A stretch of 64,000 nt of DNA from Streptococcus sp. A12 (GTDB lineage: Bacteria; Bacillota; Bacilli; Lactobacillales; Streptococcaceae): contig NZ_CAJPOU010000001.1 of NCBI RefSeq assembly GCF_905372335.1, positions 1 through 64,000 on the forward strand. Direction: 5' to 3'. Below the pieces are notes generated by a model. It worked only from the letters and a program-made list of their open reading frames with translations. It searched no databases and had not been told where the DNA came from. The position numbers were made by a program, and so were the translations under genes. How positions within the stretch are numbered: position 1 is the first letter of the stretch; each line of letters starts with the position of its first letter. Below are positions 18,619-28,084 of the stretch, piece by piece.

Positions 18619-19365
18619 ATGAATATTATAACCTCTAAGTCCAATAATGGAATCAAAAAAGTTAAAAAACTTCATCAAAAAAAATACCGAATCGACTCCT
18701 ACCTGATCGAAGGCTGGCATCTTTATGAAGAAGCTATCAATCATCAGGCTCCGATTGAACAAGTATTTGTTCTGGAAGAGTTTGTAGATAAGATCAAGAA
18801 AGATACGAAGGTGACCATCGTAACTCCTGAAGTTTTAGCAGAAATTGCTGATTCCAAAAGCCCTCAAGGAATCGTGGCAGAAATTAAGATACAGCCAATC
18901 CAGCATCTTCAGCTGGCTCAAGGACGGTATTTATTGTTAGAGGATGTTCAAGATCCAGGAAATGTCGGAACCATGATTCGGACTGCTGACGCAGCAGGCT
19001 TTGACGGGGTGCTTCTAACCGATCAATCAGCAGATTTGTATAATATGAAAACCTTGCGCTCTATGCAGGGGAGTCATTTTCATCTTCCTGTTATCCGTCT
19101 GCCTAAAGAGCAACTCTTAACAGCCATTGAAGAAAGTCAGCTACCCATCTATGCGACCACCTTGTCTCAGGATTCTATTGACTATAAGCAAGTGGAGAAA
19201 GTCCCTGCTTTTGTGCTGGTCATGGGGAATGAAGGACAAGGTATTAGTGATCAGATGGCTGAGAAGGCAGATCAGCTCGTTCATATCACTATGCCAGGTC
19301 AGGCAGAGAGTCTGAATGTCGCTGTTGCTGCAGGGATTTTGATCTTTTCTATGATTGAAGAATAG
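18619..19365 (+). CDS. TrmH-family RNA methyltransferase
   Basis: A 248-residue SPOUT methyltransferase that puts a 2-O-methyl group on rRNA or tRNA ribose. The N-terminal substrate-binding part (KVKKLHQKKYRIDSYLIEGWHLYEEAI) is followed by the knotted domain with LLLEDVQDPGNVGTMIRTADAAG, VLVMGNEGQGIS and ITMPGQAESLNVAVAAGIL, the three SPOUT motifs. The frame is open to an ATG at 18601, but that codon lies upstream of the -10 box. The ATG at 18619 aligns with the expected transcription start, making a leaderless mRNA likely. The target nucleotide is unknown. Confidence 0.9.
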   Translation: MNIITSKSNNGIKKVKKLHQKKYRIDSYLIEGWHLYEEAINHQAPIEQVFVLEEFVDKIKKDTKVTIVTPEVLAEIADSKSPQGIVAEIKIQPIQHLQLAQGRYLLLEDVQDPGNVGTMIRTADAAGFDGVLLTDQSADLYNMKTLRSMQGSHFHLPVIRLPKEQLLTAIEESQLPIYATTLSQDSIDYKQVEKVPAFVLVMGNEGQGISDQMAEKADQLVHITMPGQAESLNVAVAAGILIFSMIEE

Positions 19366-19395
19366 TGCGTTAGTCAGATAGAGGAGGTGAGACGC

Positions 19396-19884
19396 ATGTA
19401 TCGACAAGATAAAGAATATATGGCTGAAGTCGGACATTTGATCCAGCATCCCAAGCTTCAAAAATTAAAGGAAATTCCCCACCATATTCATTCCAACCGT
19501 TTGGAGCATTCCATTCACGTTAGCTACACTAGCTACCGCATTTCTAAGAAGATGGGCTGGGACACTAGAAGTACGGCAAGGGGAGCTCTCTTACACGATC
19601 TTTTTTACTACGATTGGCGGCAGGTCAAATTCAATAAGAGCCATGCCTGGGTATATCCTCGGATAGCTGTCCGAAATGCAAAAAAGATAACAAGCCTCAA
19701 TAAAAAAGAAGAGGACATCATCCTCAAACATATGTGGGGCTTGACGCTTGCTCCACCTCGCTACAAGGAATCTTTTCTCGTGACCATGGTCGATAAATAC
19801 TGGGCGATTAAAGAAGCCTCAGAACCAATGAGAAAAAAGTGGTCAAAGAGGAGACTTTTCCATCGAAAAATGTTAAAATCATAA
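19396..19884 (+). CDS. HD-domain protein (predicted phosphohydrolase)
   Basis: A 162-residue HD-superfamily protein. The metal ligands appear as His in HSNRLEHSIHVSYTSYRI, the HD pair in GALLHDLFYYDW, and a downstream Asp in VTMVDKYWAIKE. Such proteins usually hydrolyse nucleotides or nucleotide second messengers; the substrate here is unknown. The SD GAGGAGG at 19381-19387 overlaps an in-frame GTG at 19387, so the ATG at 19396 is the start. It probably shares a transcript with the methyltransferase 30 bp upstream. Confidence 0.83.
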   Translation: MYRQDKEYMAEVGHLIQHPKLQKLKEIPHHIHSNRLEHSIHVSYTSYRISKKMGWDTRSTARGALLHDLFYYDWRQVKFNKSHAWVYPRIAVRNAKKITSLNKKEEDIILKHMWGLTLAPPRYKESFLVTMVDKYWAIKEASEPMRKKWSKRRLFHRKMLKS

Positions 19885-19910
19885 TAATTTAAGTTTGAAA
19901 GGAATGATTG

Positions 19911-20600
19911 ATGATGAATCAACAAACCGTTATCCACGAACAAAGTGGTCTTAATAGCTTTTATAGCAAAATTTATTCTCTAGTTGGAGTTGGAGTTGGA
20001 ATCTCAGCTGTTGTATCAGCTTTGATGATGACCCTTTTCCAAGAAACCTTCATATATATTCTAACTCAGGCTCCATGGGTCTACTATATTGCTATTGCCG
20101 TTGAATTGATTTTGGTCCTGGTCGCTTCGAGACAATCTGTGAAAAACAATCCCATGGCCTTGCCTCTCTTTTTAACTTATTCAGCTCTGAATGGCTTTAC
20201 CTTGAGTTTTATCATTGCACGCTATGCTCAAGCGACAGTTTATAAAGCCTTCGTCGTTAGTGCCTTGATGTTCTTCATCATGTCAGCTATTGGTCGTGTG
20301 ACCAAAAAAGACTTGTCTGGAATGGGACGAGCATTTATGGGAGCCTTGATTGGTATAATCATTGCTTCGATTGCGAACATCTTCTTACAAAGCTCTGGTA
20401 TGGATTATGTCCTTAGCATTCTTTGTGTTATCATCTTTGCAGGTTTGACTGCTTGGGATAACCAAAAGATTCGTTATGTCTATGAACAATCCAATGGTCA
20501 GCCAACCAATGGATGGGTTGTTGCTTTGGCTTTGGAACTCTATCTTGATTTCATCAACTTGTTCATCAATATCTTACGTATTTTTGGACGCAACGATTAA
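19911..20600 (+). CDS. Bax inhibitor-1/YccA family membrane protein
   Basis: An integral membrane protein of about 229 residues with seven predicted hydrophobic segments, related to the TMBIM/BI-1 family that includes the calcium-leak channel BsYetJ. Characteristic pieces are [10 protein letters not shown], the central [21 protein letters not shown], and the C-terminal [14 protein letters not shown] with conserved Asp residues, then [20 protein letters not shown]. Two ATGs (19911, 19914) follow GAAAGGA; the first has better spacing. It ends at a strong terminator. Confidence 0.87.
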   Translation: MMNQQTVIHEQSGLNSFYSKIYSLVGVGVGISAVVSALMMTLFQETFIYILTQAPWVYYIAIAVELILVLVASRQSVKNNPMALPLFLTYSALNGFTLSFIIARYAQATVYKAFVVSALMFFIMSAIGRVTKKDLSGMGRAFMGALIGIIIASIANIFLQSSGMDYVLSILCVIIFAGLTAWDNQKIRYVYEQSNGQPTNGWVVALALELYLDFINLFINILRIFGRND

Positions 20601-20607
20601 TAGAAAG

Positions 20608-20629
20608 AGCCGGGGAACCGGCTTTTTTT
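20608..20629 (+). terminator. Intrinsic terminator
   Basis: AGCCGG pairs with CCGGCT around the tetraloop GGAA, followed by a run of T. Confidence 0.88.
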
Positions 20630-20682
20630 GTTGGAAAACTTGTGATATACTAAATAAAATTGATAGAAAAGAGAATCTTCAC

Positions 20683-21933
20683 ATGAAACGTCCATTTATT
20701 AGTAGAGAAAATTTAAAACAAATTACGGAAACCTATCCAACTCCCTTTCACCTATATGATGAAGCTGGGATCCGGCAGACAGCTCGTGCCCTCCATCAAG
20801 CCTTTTCTTGGAATCCAGGCTTTAAGGAGTATTTCGCTATCAAAGCGACCCCTAATCCAGCCATCCTAAAAATCCTCAAAGAAGAAGGCTGTGGCGTGGA
20901 CTGTGCTAGCTATGTGGAGCTGCTGATGGCACAAAAATTAGGGTTTACAGGCCAAGAAATCATGTTTTCTTCCAACAATACACCGGCTGAAGAGATGGTC
21001 TTTGCCCGTCAGCTAGGAGCGACTATCAACTTGGATGCCTACGAAGATGTAGCCTTTCTACAATCTGTTGCGACACTACCGGAGATCATCTCTTGCCGCT
21101 ATAATCCAGGAGGGGTGTTTGAACTGGGAACGGATATCATGGACCATCCTGAAGAGGCTAAGTTCGGCATGACCAAGGAGCAATTGATCCAAGCATTTAC
21201 GGAGTTGAAAGATTTAGGAGTCAAACGATTTGGGATCCATGCCCTCTTAGCTTCGAATACCGTCTCCAATGATTACTATCCAGAATTGGCTAAGCAATTA
21301 TTCCAGTTGGCAGTAGAAGTGGTTGAAAAGACAGGGGTTACCTTGGACTTTGTCAACCTCTCTGGTGGGGTTGGAGTGAACTACAAACCAGAAGACCAAC
21401 CAAATGATATTGCTGTGATTGGGGAAGGTGTTCGTCAGGCTTACGAGGACATTTTAGTTCCAGCAGGCTTGGATCAAGTGAAAATCTATACAGAATTAGG
21501 CCGCTTTATGCTAGCACCACATGGCCTATTGGTCACCCATGTCACCCATAAGAAACAGACTTATCGGACCTATCTAGGAGTAGATGCTTCGGCTGTCAAC
21601 CTCCTCCGTCCCGCTATGTACGGGGCCTACCACCATATTACCAATCTCGATCGTCCAGATGGAGAGACAGAAGTAGTAGATATTGTTGGTAGTTTGTGTG
21701 AAAATAATGACAAGTTTGCCAAAAATCGGGAATTTCCTGTTTCTGAGATTGGGGATCTTTTGGTCATCCATGATACAGGAGCGCATGGTTATTCCATGGG
21801 CTATCAATACAATGCCAAGCTCCGCTCTGCCGAGATTTTATTAGAAGAATCGGGCCAAACTCGTCTTATCCGACGGGCCGAAAAACCTGAGGATTACTTT
21901 GCAACATTGTATGGCTTTGACTTTGAAAAATAG
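20683..21933 (+). CDS. lysA: Diaminopimelate decarboxylase-family PLP enzyme
   Basis: A fold-III PLP decarboxylase that would make lysine from meso-diaminopimelate. The PLP lysine is Lys54 in [12 protein letters not shown]. Other marks are [39 protein letters not shown], the [11 protein letters not shown] active-site strand, and the dimer-interface [10 protein letters not shown] and [13 protein letters not shown] reading frame extends 207 bp upstream through the previous terminator, which cannot be coding. The ATG at 20683 follows a TGaTATACT extended -10 at 20643-20651. The protein is 416 residues. Since streptococcal peptidoglycan uses lysine, it feeds both protein and wall synthesis. Confidence 0.9.
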   Translation: MKRPFISRENLKQITETYPTPFHLYDEAGIRQTARALHQAFSWNPGFKEYFAIKATPNPAILKILKEEGCGVDCASYVELLMAQKLGFTGQEIMFSSNNTPAEEMVFARQLGATINLDAYEDVAFLQSVATLPEIISCRYNPGGVFELGTDIMDHPEEAKFGMTKEQLIQAFTELKDLGVKRFGIHALLASNTVSNDYYPELAKQLFQLAVEVVEKTGVTLDFVNLSGGVGVNYKPEDQPNDIAVIGEGVRQAYEDILVPAGLDQVKIYTELGRFMLAPHGLLVTHVTHKKQTYRTYLGVDASAVNLLRPAMYGAYHHITNLDRPDGETEVVDIVGSLCENNDKFAKNREFPVSEIGDLLVIHDTGAHGYSMGYQYNAKLRSAEILLEESGQTRLIRRAEKPEDYFATLYGFDFEK

Positions 21934-21950
21934 GGCCTTTTTGGTATAAT
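21923..21950 (+). promoter_or_regulatory. Promoter of yneF
   Basis: TTGAAA (21923-21928) and extended TGgTATAAT (-10 at 21945-21950), 16-bp spacer. It overlaps the lysA 3' end. Confidence 0.7.
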
Positions 21951-21989
21951 AGAAAATGTGTAAATATTGAATTTAGGAGAAAAACACTT

Positions 21990-22232
21990 ATGTCTACACT
22001 TTTGACAATTTTATTGATTATCCTTGCCTTCTTTGGTGGAATGTTGGCAGGTATGTACCTACTTCGCAAGCAGTTTGAAAAAGAATTTGCATCAAACCCA
22101 CGTTTGAATGTTGAAGCAGTCCGTACATTGTTGGGAGCTAGTGGTCAACGTCCAAGTGAAGCGAAGGTGCAACAAGTTTATCGTCAAATTCTGAACCAAC
22201 AAAAAGCATCTTTGAATACGAAGAAGAAATAA
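21990..22232 (+). CDS. YneF family (UPF0154) small membrane protein
   Basis: An 80-residue protein with a single N-terminal membrane helix ([22 protein letters not shown]) and a basic cytoplasmic tail containing [32 protein letters not shown], the hallmark of the YneF/UPF0154 family. Function is not established. TAGGAG lies 9 nt before the ATG. Confidence 0.9.
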   Translation: MSTLLTILLIILAFFGGMLAGMYLLRKQFEKEFASNPRLNVEAVRTLLGASGQRPSEAKVQQVYRQILNQQKASLNTKKK

Positions 22233-22263
22233 AAGCAAAACAGATGATACAATAAAATAAGTA

Positions 22264-22298
22264 GGGGGACTTTAAGATTTTTCTTGGTCCCTTGTTTT
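22264..22298 (+). terminator. Possible attenuator hairpin before murI
   Basis: GGGAC (22266-22270) can pair with GTCCC with an inner AAGA/TCTT, followed by TTGTTTTG that runs into the murI ribosome site. It is weak, and may only reduce read-through from yneF. Confidence 0.35.
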
Positions 22299-22311
22299 GA
22301 AAGGAAGGCAG

Positions 22312-23106
22312 ATGGACAATCGACCAATTGGTTTTTTGGATTCGGGTGTCGGAGGGTTAACCGTTGTTCGCGAATTGATGCGGCAACTTCCCCATGAAGA
22401 GGTGGTCTATATTGGTGATTCCGCTAGAGCACCTTATGGCCCGAGACCAGCAGATCAAATTCGTGACTATACTTGGGAGATGGTTCGTTTTCTCCTAACG
22501 AAAAATGTGAAGATGATTGTTTTGGCCTGTAATACGGCGACAGCTGTTGTATGGGAAGAGGTGAAAGAAGCCTTGGACATCCCAGTTCTAGGAGTGATTT
22601 TGCCAGGAGCTTCCGCAGCAATCAAGGCGACAAAAAGCAAACGAATTGGAGTCATTGGGACCCCGATGACGGTTGCTTCAGATATTTATCGGAAAAAAAT
22701 TCAAAGCCTGTCACCAGAAATGGCAGTAGAGAGTTTAGCTTGTCCGAAATTTGTCCCTCTGGTTGAATCCAATGAGTTGCAGTCCAGTGTTACAAAAAAA
22801 GTTGTCTATGAAACCTTGAAACCTTTGGCTGGGAAAGTGGATACACTGGTTTTGGGATGCACCCATTATCCGCTCCTTCGCCCTATTATTCAAAATGTCA
22901 TGGGGCCAGAGGTTCAGTTAATTGATAGCGGTGCTGAGTGTGTCCGCGACATCTCAGTCTTGCTCAACTATTTTGAGATTAATCGCAGTCGCCAACTGGA
23001 GGATTGCCACCATCAGTTTTATACAACGGCCAATGCAGCCAGTTTTGCAGCGATTGCTAAGACTTGGTTGCATCAAGTCGTTCATGTGGAGCATGTAGAA
23101 TTATGA
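22312..23106 (+). CDS. murI: Glutamate racemase
   Basis: MurI converts L- to D-glutamate for the peptidoglycan stem. The two catalytic cysteines are in [10 protein letters not shown] and LGCTHYPLL, and the N-terminal [14 protein letters not shown] holds the active-site Asp-Ser. The ATG at 22312 (264 aa) follows AAGGAAGG at 22301-22308; the in-frame TTG at 22297 lies before that site. It opens a nine-gene operon in which most neighbours overlap by a few bases. Confidence 0.96.
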   Translation: MDNRPIGFLDSGVGGLTVVRELMRQLPHEEVVYIGDSARAPYGPRPADQIRDYTWEMVRFLLTKNVKMIVLACNTATAVVWEEVKEALDIPVLGVILPGASAAIKATKSKRIGVIGTPMTVASDIYRKKIQSLSPEMAVESLACPKFVPLVESNELQSSVTKKVVYETLKPLAGKVDTLVLGCTHYPLLRPIIQNVMGPEVQLIDSGAECVRDISVLLNYFEINRSRQLEDCHHQFYTTANAASFAAIAKTWLHQVVHVEHVEL

Positions 23107-24071
23107 ACCAAAAGATATATGAATACAAAGACGCCTTAAATTGGTTTCTAGCTGAATGGGGAGATCGGAGTGACTATAACGAATATAGCGAAGTCTCTTC
23201 AGAAGCTTCTGAGCTTGTTGACCTAGTAGAATCACTAGTTGGAGACACAGACTTGGGCTTTCCCCTAAATGTAACGGTTGTTCGTTACGCCTCTAGTTTG
23301 CAGTTTTTGACCTTCCTCTTTCAAATCGTTGAGGAAACACTAGGTCGCAAAATTGAAATCGTGCAACGTCAAGGAGCTCTTCTCATTGTAGAAGGAGAGC
23401 AGTTGCTCTCAGTCTATCTGCCAAAGAATGGTCTTCCACTTGCAGATTTTTTGGGCCAGGAAGGTCTTAAGGATCGCTTGCTAATTGCTACTCGGAATGA
23501 AGGAAAAACCAAAGAGTTTCGTCAGATCTTTGGGCAAATGGGCTTTGAAGTTGAGAATCTCAATGACTATCCAGATCTTCCAGAAGTCGCTGAAACAGGA
23601 ATGACATTTGAAGAAAATGCTCGCCTAAAAGCTGAGACAATTTCACAGCTAACAGGGAAAATGGTGTTGGCGGATGATTCAGGACTCATGGTCGATATCC
23701 TTGGGGGCTTACCAGGTGTCTGGTCTGCTCGCTTTGCAGGTGTGGGAGCGACCGACTTAGAGAACAATGCCAAGCTCTTACACGAGTTGGCGATGGTCTT
23801 TGAATTGAAGGATCGGTCAGCAAAATTTCATACAACCTTAGTAGTTGCCAGTCCTGGTAAGGAGAGCCTTGTTGTGGAGGCGGATTGGCCAGGATATATC
23901 AATTTTGAACCAAAAGGTGAGAACGGGTTTGGCTATGATCCCCTCTTTCTAGTAGGAGAAACAGGTAAGACATCTGCTCAACTAACTCTAGAGGAGAAAA
24001 ATCAACAATCGCATCGTGCTTTAGCCGTGAAGAAATTAGTAGAGGTATTCCCAGCATGGCAGAACAAGTAA
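23103..24071 (+). CDS. rdgB: dITP/XTP pyrophosphatase RdgB with N-terminal extension
   Basis: The C-terminal part from about residue 125 ([19 protein letters not shown]) is a Ham1/RdgB pyrophosphatase that removes deaminated purine nucleotides; [25 protein letters not shown] and [11 protein letters not shown] are its active-site motifs. The first 124 residues form a separate streptococcal-type domain ([32 protein letters not shown]... [11 protein letters not shown]) of unknown function. The ATG overlaps the murI stop by 4 bp, which fixes the start; the frame is open further upstream only inside murI. Total 322 aa against about 195 for single-domain RdgB. Confidence 0.92.
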   Translation: MNQKIYEYKDALNWFLAEWGDRSDYNEYSEVSSEASELVDLVESLVGDTDLGFPLNVTVVRYASSLQFLTFLFQIVEETLGRKIEIVQRQGALLIVEGEQLLSVYLPKNGLPLADFLGQEGLKDRLLIATRNEGKTKEFRQIFGQMGFEVENLNDYPDLPEVAETGMTFEENARLKAETISQLTGKMVLADDSGLMVDILGGLPGVWSARFAGVGATDLENNAKLLHELAMVFELKDRSAKFHTTLVVASPGKESLVVEADWPGYINFEPKGENGFGYDPLFLVGETGKTSAQLTLEEKNQQSHRALAVKKLVEVFPAWQNK

Positions 24072-24577
24072 TCATCGTCATGAGCGATTCTCATGGAGAT
24101 CGTCAGATCGTAGAAGAGATCAAAGACCACTATAAAGGAAAGGTCGATGCCATTTTTCACAACGGGGATTCTGAGTTAGAAAGTACCGACCCTGTATGGG
24201 AAGGCATTCATGTTGTCAAAGGGAACATGGACTTTTATGGGGAGTACCCTGAACGTCTGGTGACGCAATTGGGTCCTACTCGGATTATTCAAACCCATGG
24301 TCATCTTTTCCAAATTAATTTTAGTTTTCAAAAGTTAGATTTGTGGGCCCAGGAAGAAGATGCAGATATCTGCCTCTATGGCCATCTGCATATTCCGGAT
24401 GCTTGGAAGGAAGGGCGTACCCTTTTTCTGAACCCTGGGTCAGTCAGTTTACCGCGGGGGCCCATTCAAGAGTGCCTCTATGCTAAAGTGGAAATTGATG
24501 CAGATTCCTATCGAGTTGAATTTTTAAATCGGAAGCATGAGGTCTATGAACCTCTTACAAAGGAGTTTGATAGATGA
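24056..24577 (+). CDS. YfcE/MJ0936-type metallophosphoesterase
   Basis: A 173-residue calcineurin-like phosphodiesterase. Metal-binding motifs are all visible: MSDSHGD, HNGDSE, VKGNMD, THGH and YGHLHIPD. Proteins of this type hydrolyse phosphodiesters, and the physiological substrate is unknown. It overlaps rdgB by 16 bp and the next gene by 4 bp. Confidence 0.9.
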   Translation: MAEQVIIVMSDSHGDRQIVEEIKDHYKGKVDAIFHNGDSELESTDPVWEGIHVVKGNMDFYGEYPERLVTQLGPTRIIQTHGHLFQINFSFQKLDLWAQEEDADICLYGHLHIPDAWKEGRTLFLNPGSVSLPRGPIQECLYAKVEIDADSYRVEFLNRKHEVYEPLTKEFDR

Positions 24578-25035
24578 TCGCCAAGGAATTTGAGGAGTTT
24601 ATTCTCCGAGAAGAAAAGACTTTTTTGACTCCAGCTCGCAATTTGGCTGTCTTGATTGATACGCATAATGTGGATCATGCCATCTTGGTGCTGAGTCAAA
24701 TTAGCTACACTCGTGTTCCTGTTGTGACCGATCAAATGATATACGTAGGGACGATTTCTTTAACAGATATTCTTTCTTACCAAATGAAACATGATTATTC
24801 TGATGAAATCTTTTCATCCATGGACATCGTTCATATGACAAAAACGGATGGGGAGCGCCTTGGAAAAGAGTATACTGTGACGGAAGTCTTGCATAAGTTG
24901 GTAGAGGAATCCTTTCTACCGGTTGTTTCAGAGGATGGAGTCTTTGAAGGAATCATCACTCGAAAATCCATTTTAAAAGCCATCAATTCCCTCATGCACA
25001 ATTTCTCAAATGAATATGAGATGAGGAAAAAATGA
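24574..25035 (+). CDS. cbpB: CBS-pair protein, CbpB/DarB (YkuL) type
   Basis: A 153-residue protein made almost entirely of a pair of CBS domains (LAVLIDTHNVDHAILVLSQISYTRVPVVTDQMIYVGTISLTDIL and VTEVLHKLVEESFLPVVSEDGVFEGIITRKSIL). Homologues such as Bacillus DarB (YkuL) and Listeria CbpB bind cyclic di-AMP and signal to (p)ppGpp synthesis; that function is family knowledge, not visible here. It overlaps both neighbours by 4 bp. Confidence 0.85.
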   Translation: MIAKEFEEFILREEKTFLTPARNLAVLIDTHNVDHAILVLSQISYTRVPVVTDQMIYVGTISLTDILSYQMKHDYSDEIFSSMDIVHMTKTDGERLGKEYTVTEVLHKLVEESFLPVVSEDGVFEGIITRKSILKAINSLMHNFSNEYEMRKK

Positions 25036-25763
25036 AAGAATACATAGCTAGTTTTATCAAAGAAAAAGACTTGAGTGAAAATTCACAGACGGCTTATTCT
25101 TATGATTTGGATCAGTTCGTGGATACTGTTCATAACCATGTCTCAGATACCAATCTTCGGATTTATCAAGCTTCGATTAAAGATTTTAAACCAGCTGTTC
25201 AAAAACGGAAGCTTTCAGCCGTCAACCAATTTTTGTTTTATCTTTATCAACATCAAGTTATCGAGGATTACCATCGCTTGGTCCTTCCGAAAGTCTCTGT
25301 GCCGAAAAGCCACGACCAAGAACTATTGGACTTATCCCTCTTGTGGGAAGGGTCAGAACTATCCCAAGGCCGCTTGATTGCCCTATTGATTGTCGAGATG
25401 GGCTTGTTGCCTAGTGAAATTCTTCAGTTGAAAATCGTTGATATTGAACTCGACTTTCAGGTTTTACGAGTAGGAAAAGAAGGACAAAAACGGGTCTTGC
25501 GTATTCCGGAAGCTCTTCTAGGAGAGTTGACGGATTTGATGACGGGGACTTATTTATTTGATAACAAGGGCAAGGCCTATTCACGTCAGTGGGGCTTCCG
25601 TCAATTAGAGTCCTTCCTGTTGGAAAAAGGATTTGAGAATCTTTCGGCGCAATCCTTACGGGAACAATACATTTTAAAACAGAGAGAGCAGGGGATGGAT
25701 CTGTTTAGCATCGCCCGCGAGCTCGGTTTAAAAACTCTTGTTACCTTAGAAAAGTATAAGTAA
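25032..25763 (+). CDS. xerDL: XerD-like protein with degenerate catalytic site
   Basis: A 243-residue tyrosine-recombinase homologue. The nucleophile Tyr242 remains (LEKYK), as do Lys149 (RVGKEGQK) and Arg210 (QSLREQY). However, the first catalytic Arg is Leu126 in GLLPSE (normally GLRxSE), the HxxR histidine is Gln207, and the LGH histidine is Leu233. It therefore should not catalyse strand exchange. The streptococcal XerD-like family is known not to act at dif, which is served by XerS. Its fixed place next to scpA and scpB suggests a structural role in chromosome segregation. Confidence 0.87.
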   Translation: MKEYIASFIKEKDLSENSQTAYSYDLDQFVDTVHNHVSDTNLRIYQASIKDFKPAVQKRKLSAVNQFLFYLYQHQVIEDYHRLVLPKVSVPKSHDQELLDLSLLWEGSELSQGRLIALLIVEMGLLPSEILQLKIVDIELDFQVLRVGKEGQKRVLRIPEALLGELTDLMTGTYLFDNKGKAYSRQWGFRQLESFLLEKGFENLSAQSLREQYILKQREQGMDLFSIARELGLKTLVTLEKYK

Positions 25764-26473
25764 TGGATATTAAAATAAAGGATTTTGAAGGTCCCTTGGA
25801 TCTTCTTTTACACCTCGTTTCAAAATACCAAATGGATATTTATGAGGTTCCTCTAATTGAGGTGATTGAGCAGTACTTGGCCTATCTAACAACCCTTCAA
25901 GCCATGCGGTTAGAGGTTGCTGGTGAATACATGCTGATGGCCAGTCAGTTGACCTTGATTAAGAGTCGGCGTCTCCTTCCAAAAATTGCGGAGCAAGCAA
26001 CGGATGAAGAAGATTTGGAGCAGGACCTCCTGTCTCAAATCGAAGAGTACCGGAAGTTTAAACTACTGGGTGAAAAAATGGCCCTTCAACACGAGGAGAG
26101 AGCCCAGTACTTTTCAAAACCCAAAACGGAATTAGTCTATGATGATGATGAATTGGTCCATGACAAGACCACGATAGATCTTTTCTTGGCCTTTTCAAAA
26201 TTGTTAACGAAAAAGAAAGAAGAATTTCGACAAAATCATACGACTATTGTTCGAGACGAGTATAAAATTGAAGACCTGATGAATGTCGTTCGTCACTTGT
26301 GTCAACCTGGTAAGAGAATCTTGCTACAAGATATTTTTGAGGAAGCCAAGGATGTCAACGAACTGATTACAGTCTTTTTGGCGACTTTGGAATTAATTAA
26401 AGTACAAGAAGTTGAGGCTCTTCAAGAAGAACCATTTGGAGATATTATTTTAGTAGGATTAAAGAATGAGTAA
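25763..26473 (+). CDS. scpA: Segregation and condensation protein ScpA
   Basis: ScpA is the kleisin subunit of the bacterial SMC condensin. The N-terminal [35 protein letters not shown] is the diagnostic start that binds the SMC neck, a charged middle links to the winged-helix C-terminus ([27 protein letters not shown]) that binds the SMC head. 236 aa, normal length. The start codon shares one base with the xerDL stop. Confidence 0.97.
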   Translation: MDIKIKDFEGPLDLLLHLVSKYQMDIYEVPLIEVIEQYLAYLTTLQAMRLEVAGEYMLMASQLTLIKSRRLLPKIAEQATDEEDLEQDLLSQIEEYRKFKLLGEKMALQHEERAQYFSKPKTELVYDDDELVHDKTTIDLFLAFSKLLTKKKEEFRQNHTTIVRDEYKIEDLMNVVRHLCQPGKRILLQDIFEEAKDVNELITVFLATLELIKVQEVEALQEEPFGDIILVGLKNE

Positions 26474-27035
26474 AATTGCAGAGATGGAGGCCCTCTTGTT
26501 TGTTGCAGGAGAAGATGGTTTAACGGTGAGACAGATTGCCGACCTCTTATCCCTTCCTCCCACAGGGGTGATTCAAAGTTTAGAAAAATTGGCCCAGAAA
26601 TATGAGCAGGATCAAGATTCTAGTATGGCCTTATTAGAGACAGCGTCAACCTATAAATTAGTGACCAAATCCCAATATGCAGAGCTGTTACGTGAGTATT
26701 CAAAGTCACCAATGAATCAAAGTCTCTCTCGTGCCGCCTTGGAAACTCTCTCTATCATTGCCTATAAACAGCCGATTACTCGGATTGAAGTCGATGATAT
26801 TCGAGGGGTTAACTCAAGTGGAGCTATTTCAAAATTACTTTCTTTTGAGTTGATTCGAGAAGATGGGAAGAAAGAAGTCATTGGGAGACCTAATCTCTAT
26901 GTGACGACAGATTACTTTTTGGATTACATGGGGATAAACCATCTAGACGAGCTACCAATTGTTGAAGAGACTGAGTTAATCGGTCAAGAAAGCCAATTAT
27001 TTACAGAAAGAACTGAGGAAATTGATGAGAATTAA
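26466..27035 (+). CDS. scpB: Segregation and condensation protein ScpB
   Basis: ScpB is the winged-helix dimer that binds ScpA in the SMC complex. [22 protein letters not shown] and [34 protein letters not shown] are the family signatures. 189 aa. It overlaps scpA by 8 bp and rluB by 11 bp. Confidence 0.97.
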   Translation: MSKIAEMEALLFVAGEDGLTVRQIADLLSLPPTGVIQSLEKLAQKYEQDQDSSMALLETASTYKLVTKSQYAELLREYSKSPMNQSLSRAALETLSIIAYKQPITRIEVDDIRGVNSSGAISKLLSFELIREDGKKEVIGRPNLYVTTDYFLDYMGINHLDELPIVEETELIGQESQLFTERTEEIDEN

Positions 27036-27753
27036 TAAATATATTGCTCATGCTGGTATCGCAAGCCGCCGCAAAGCAGAGGCATTGATTAAGCAAGGCC
27101 TTGTCACTGTAAATGGCCAAGTGGTCCGTGAATTGGCGACGACGATCAAGTCTGGAGACAAGGTAGAAGTAGAAGGTCAACCAATATACAATGAGGAGAA
27201 GGTTTACTACCTCTTAAATAAACCAAGAGGGGTCATCTCCAGTGTATCAGACGATAAAGGGAGACCAACTGTTATTGATTTGTTACCGCAAGTCAAGGAA
27301 CGGATTTATCCTGTCGGTCGTTTGGACTGGGATACTTCTGGTGTCCTGATTTTGACCAATGATGGTGATTTTACGGATGAAATGATCCACCCGCGTAATG
27401 AGATTGATAAGGTTTATGTTGCGCGCGTGAAGGGATTGGCGAACAAAGAAAACTTGCGTCCCTTGACTCGTGGTGTGACCATTGATGGCAAAAAGACCAA
27501 GCCAGCTACCTATGAGATTCTAAAGGTTGATCCAGAAAAGAATCGCTCAGTTGTCCAATTGACCATCCATGAAGGACGCAATCACCAAGTCAAAAAGATG
27601 TTTGAAGCCGTTGGCCTCTTGGTGGATAAATTGTCCCGGACCCAATTTGGAAATCTAGACGTTTCTGGACTTCGTCCTGGTGAATACCGCCGTCTCAATA
27701 AAAAAGAAATTAGCCAATTGCATACCCTTGCAGTGACAAAGACGAAAAAATAA
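27025..27753 (+). CDS. rluB: 23S rRNA pseudouridine synthase RluB
   Basis: An RsuA/RluB-type pseudouridine synthase. An N-terminal S4 RNA-binding domain ([31 protein letters not shown]) precedes the catalytic core with the active Asp in [18 protein letters not shown] and the conserved [17 protein letters not shown]. The start at ATG 27025 follows GAGGAA; a TTG just upstream is unlikely. 242 aa, overlapping scpB, as in many Firmicutes. Confidence 0.94.
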   Translation: MRINKYIAHAGIASRRKAEALIKQGLVTVNGQVVRELATTIKSGDKVEVEGQPIYNEEKVYYLLNKPRGVISSVSDDKGRPTVIDLLPQVKERIYPVGRLDWDTSGVLILTNDGDFTDEMIHPRNEIDKVYVARVKGLANKENLRPLTRGVTIDGKKTKPATYEILKVDPEKNRSVVQLTIHEGRNHQVKKMFEAVGLLVDKLSRTQFGNLDVSGLRPGEYRRLNKKEISQLHTLAVTKTKK

Positions 27754-28007
27754 TGAAGAAATGTGCGATCGGCCTTGTTCGTCTCTATCAACGCCTTCTT
27801 TCTCCCCTCTTTCCACCTTCCTGTCGCTATAGTCCTACCTGTTCCAACTATATGATCCAGTCTATTGAACGGCATGGTTTGAAAGGGATTCTGATGGGGC
27901 TTGCTCGGATTCTTCGTTGCCATCCCTGGAGCAAGACTGGAGTAGATCCAGTTCCAGATCATTTCAGTCTGAGAAGCCACCTAGAAGAAGAGAAAAGCGA
28001 AAATTAA
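27753..28007 (+). CDS. yidD: Membrane protein insertion efficiency factor YidD
   Basis: An 84-residue YidD protein with the invariant [32 protein letters not shown] and [18 protein letters not shown]. It assists YidC-dependent insertion at the inner face of the membrane. It is the last gene of the murI operon, sharing one base with the rluB stop. Confidence 0.95.
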   Translation: MKKCAIGLVRLYQRLLSPLFPPSCRYSPTCSNYMIQSIERHGLKGILMGLARILRCHPWSKTGVDPVPDHFSLRSHLEEEKSEN

Positions 28008-28048
28008 GTTAGAGCAAACTTCTATAAGAAGTCATACTCAGAGCAAAG

Positions 28049-28080
28049 AAAAAAGTTTTGGAAATTCTCCAAAACTTTTT
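28049..28080. terminator. Bidirectional terminator between yidD and trkH
   Basis: AAAAGTTTTGGA pairs with TCCAAAACTTTT around a 5-nt loop, with A and T runs on both flanks, so it can end both converging units. Confidence 0.85.
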
Positions 28081-28084
28081 GTTT

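Noticed and set aside
20476..20682. N-terminal extension of 69 residues on lysA
   Set aside because: It runs through the terminator and promoter between the two genes, and the lysA homology begins at the ATG at 20683.
24574..24577. Four-base overlaps (ATGA) between operon genes as possible frameshift sites
   Set aside because: They are ordinary stop-start couplings repeated throughout the murI operon, without slippery sequences.
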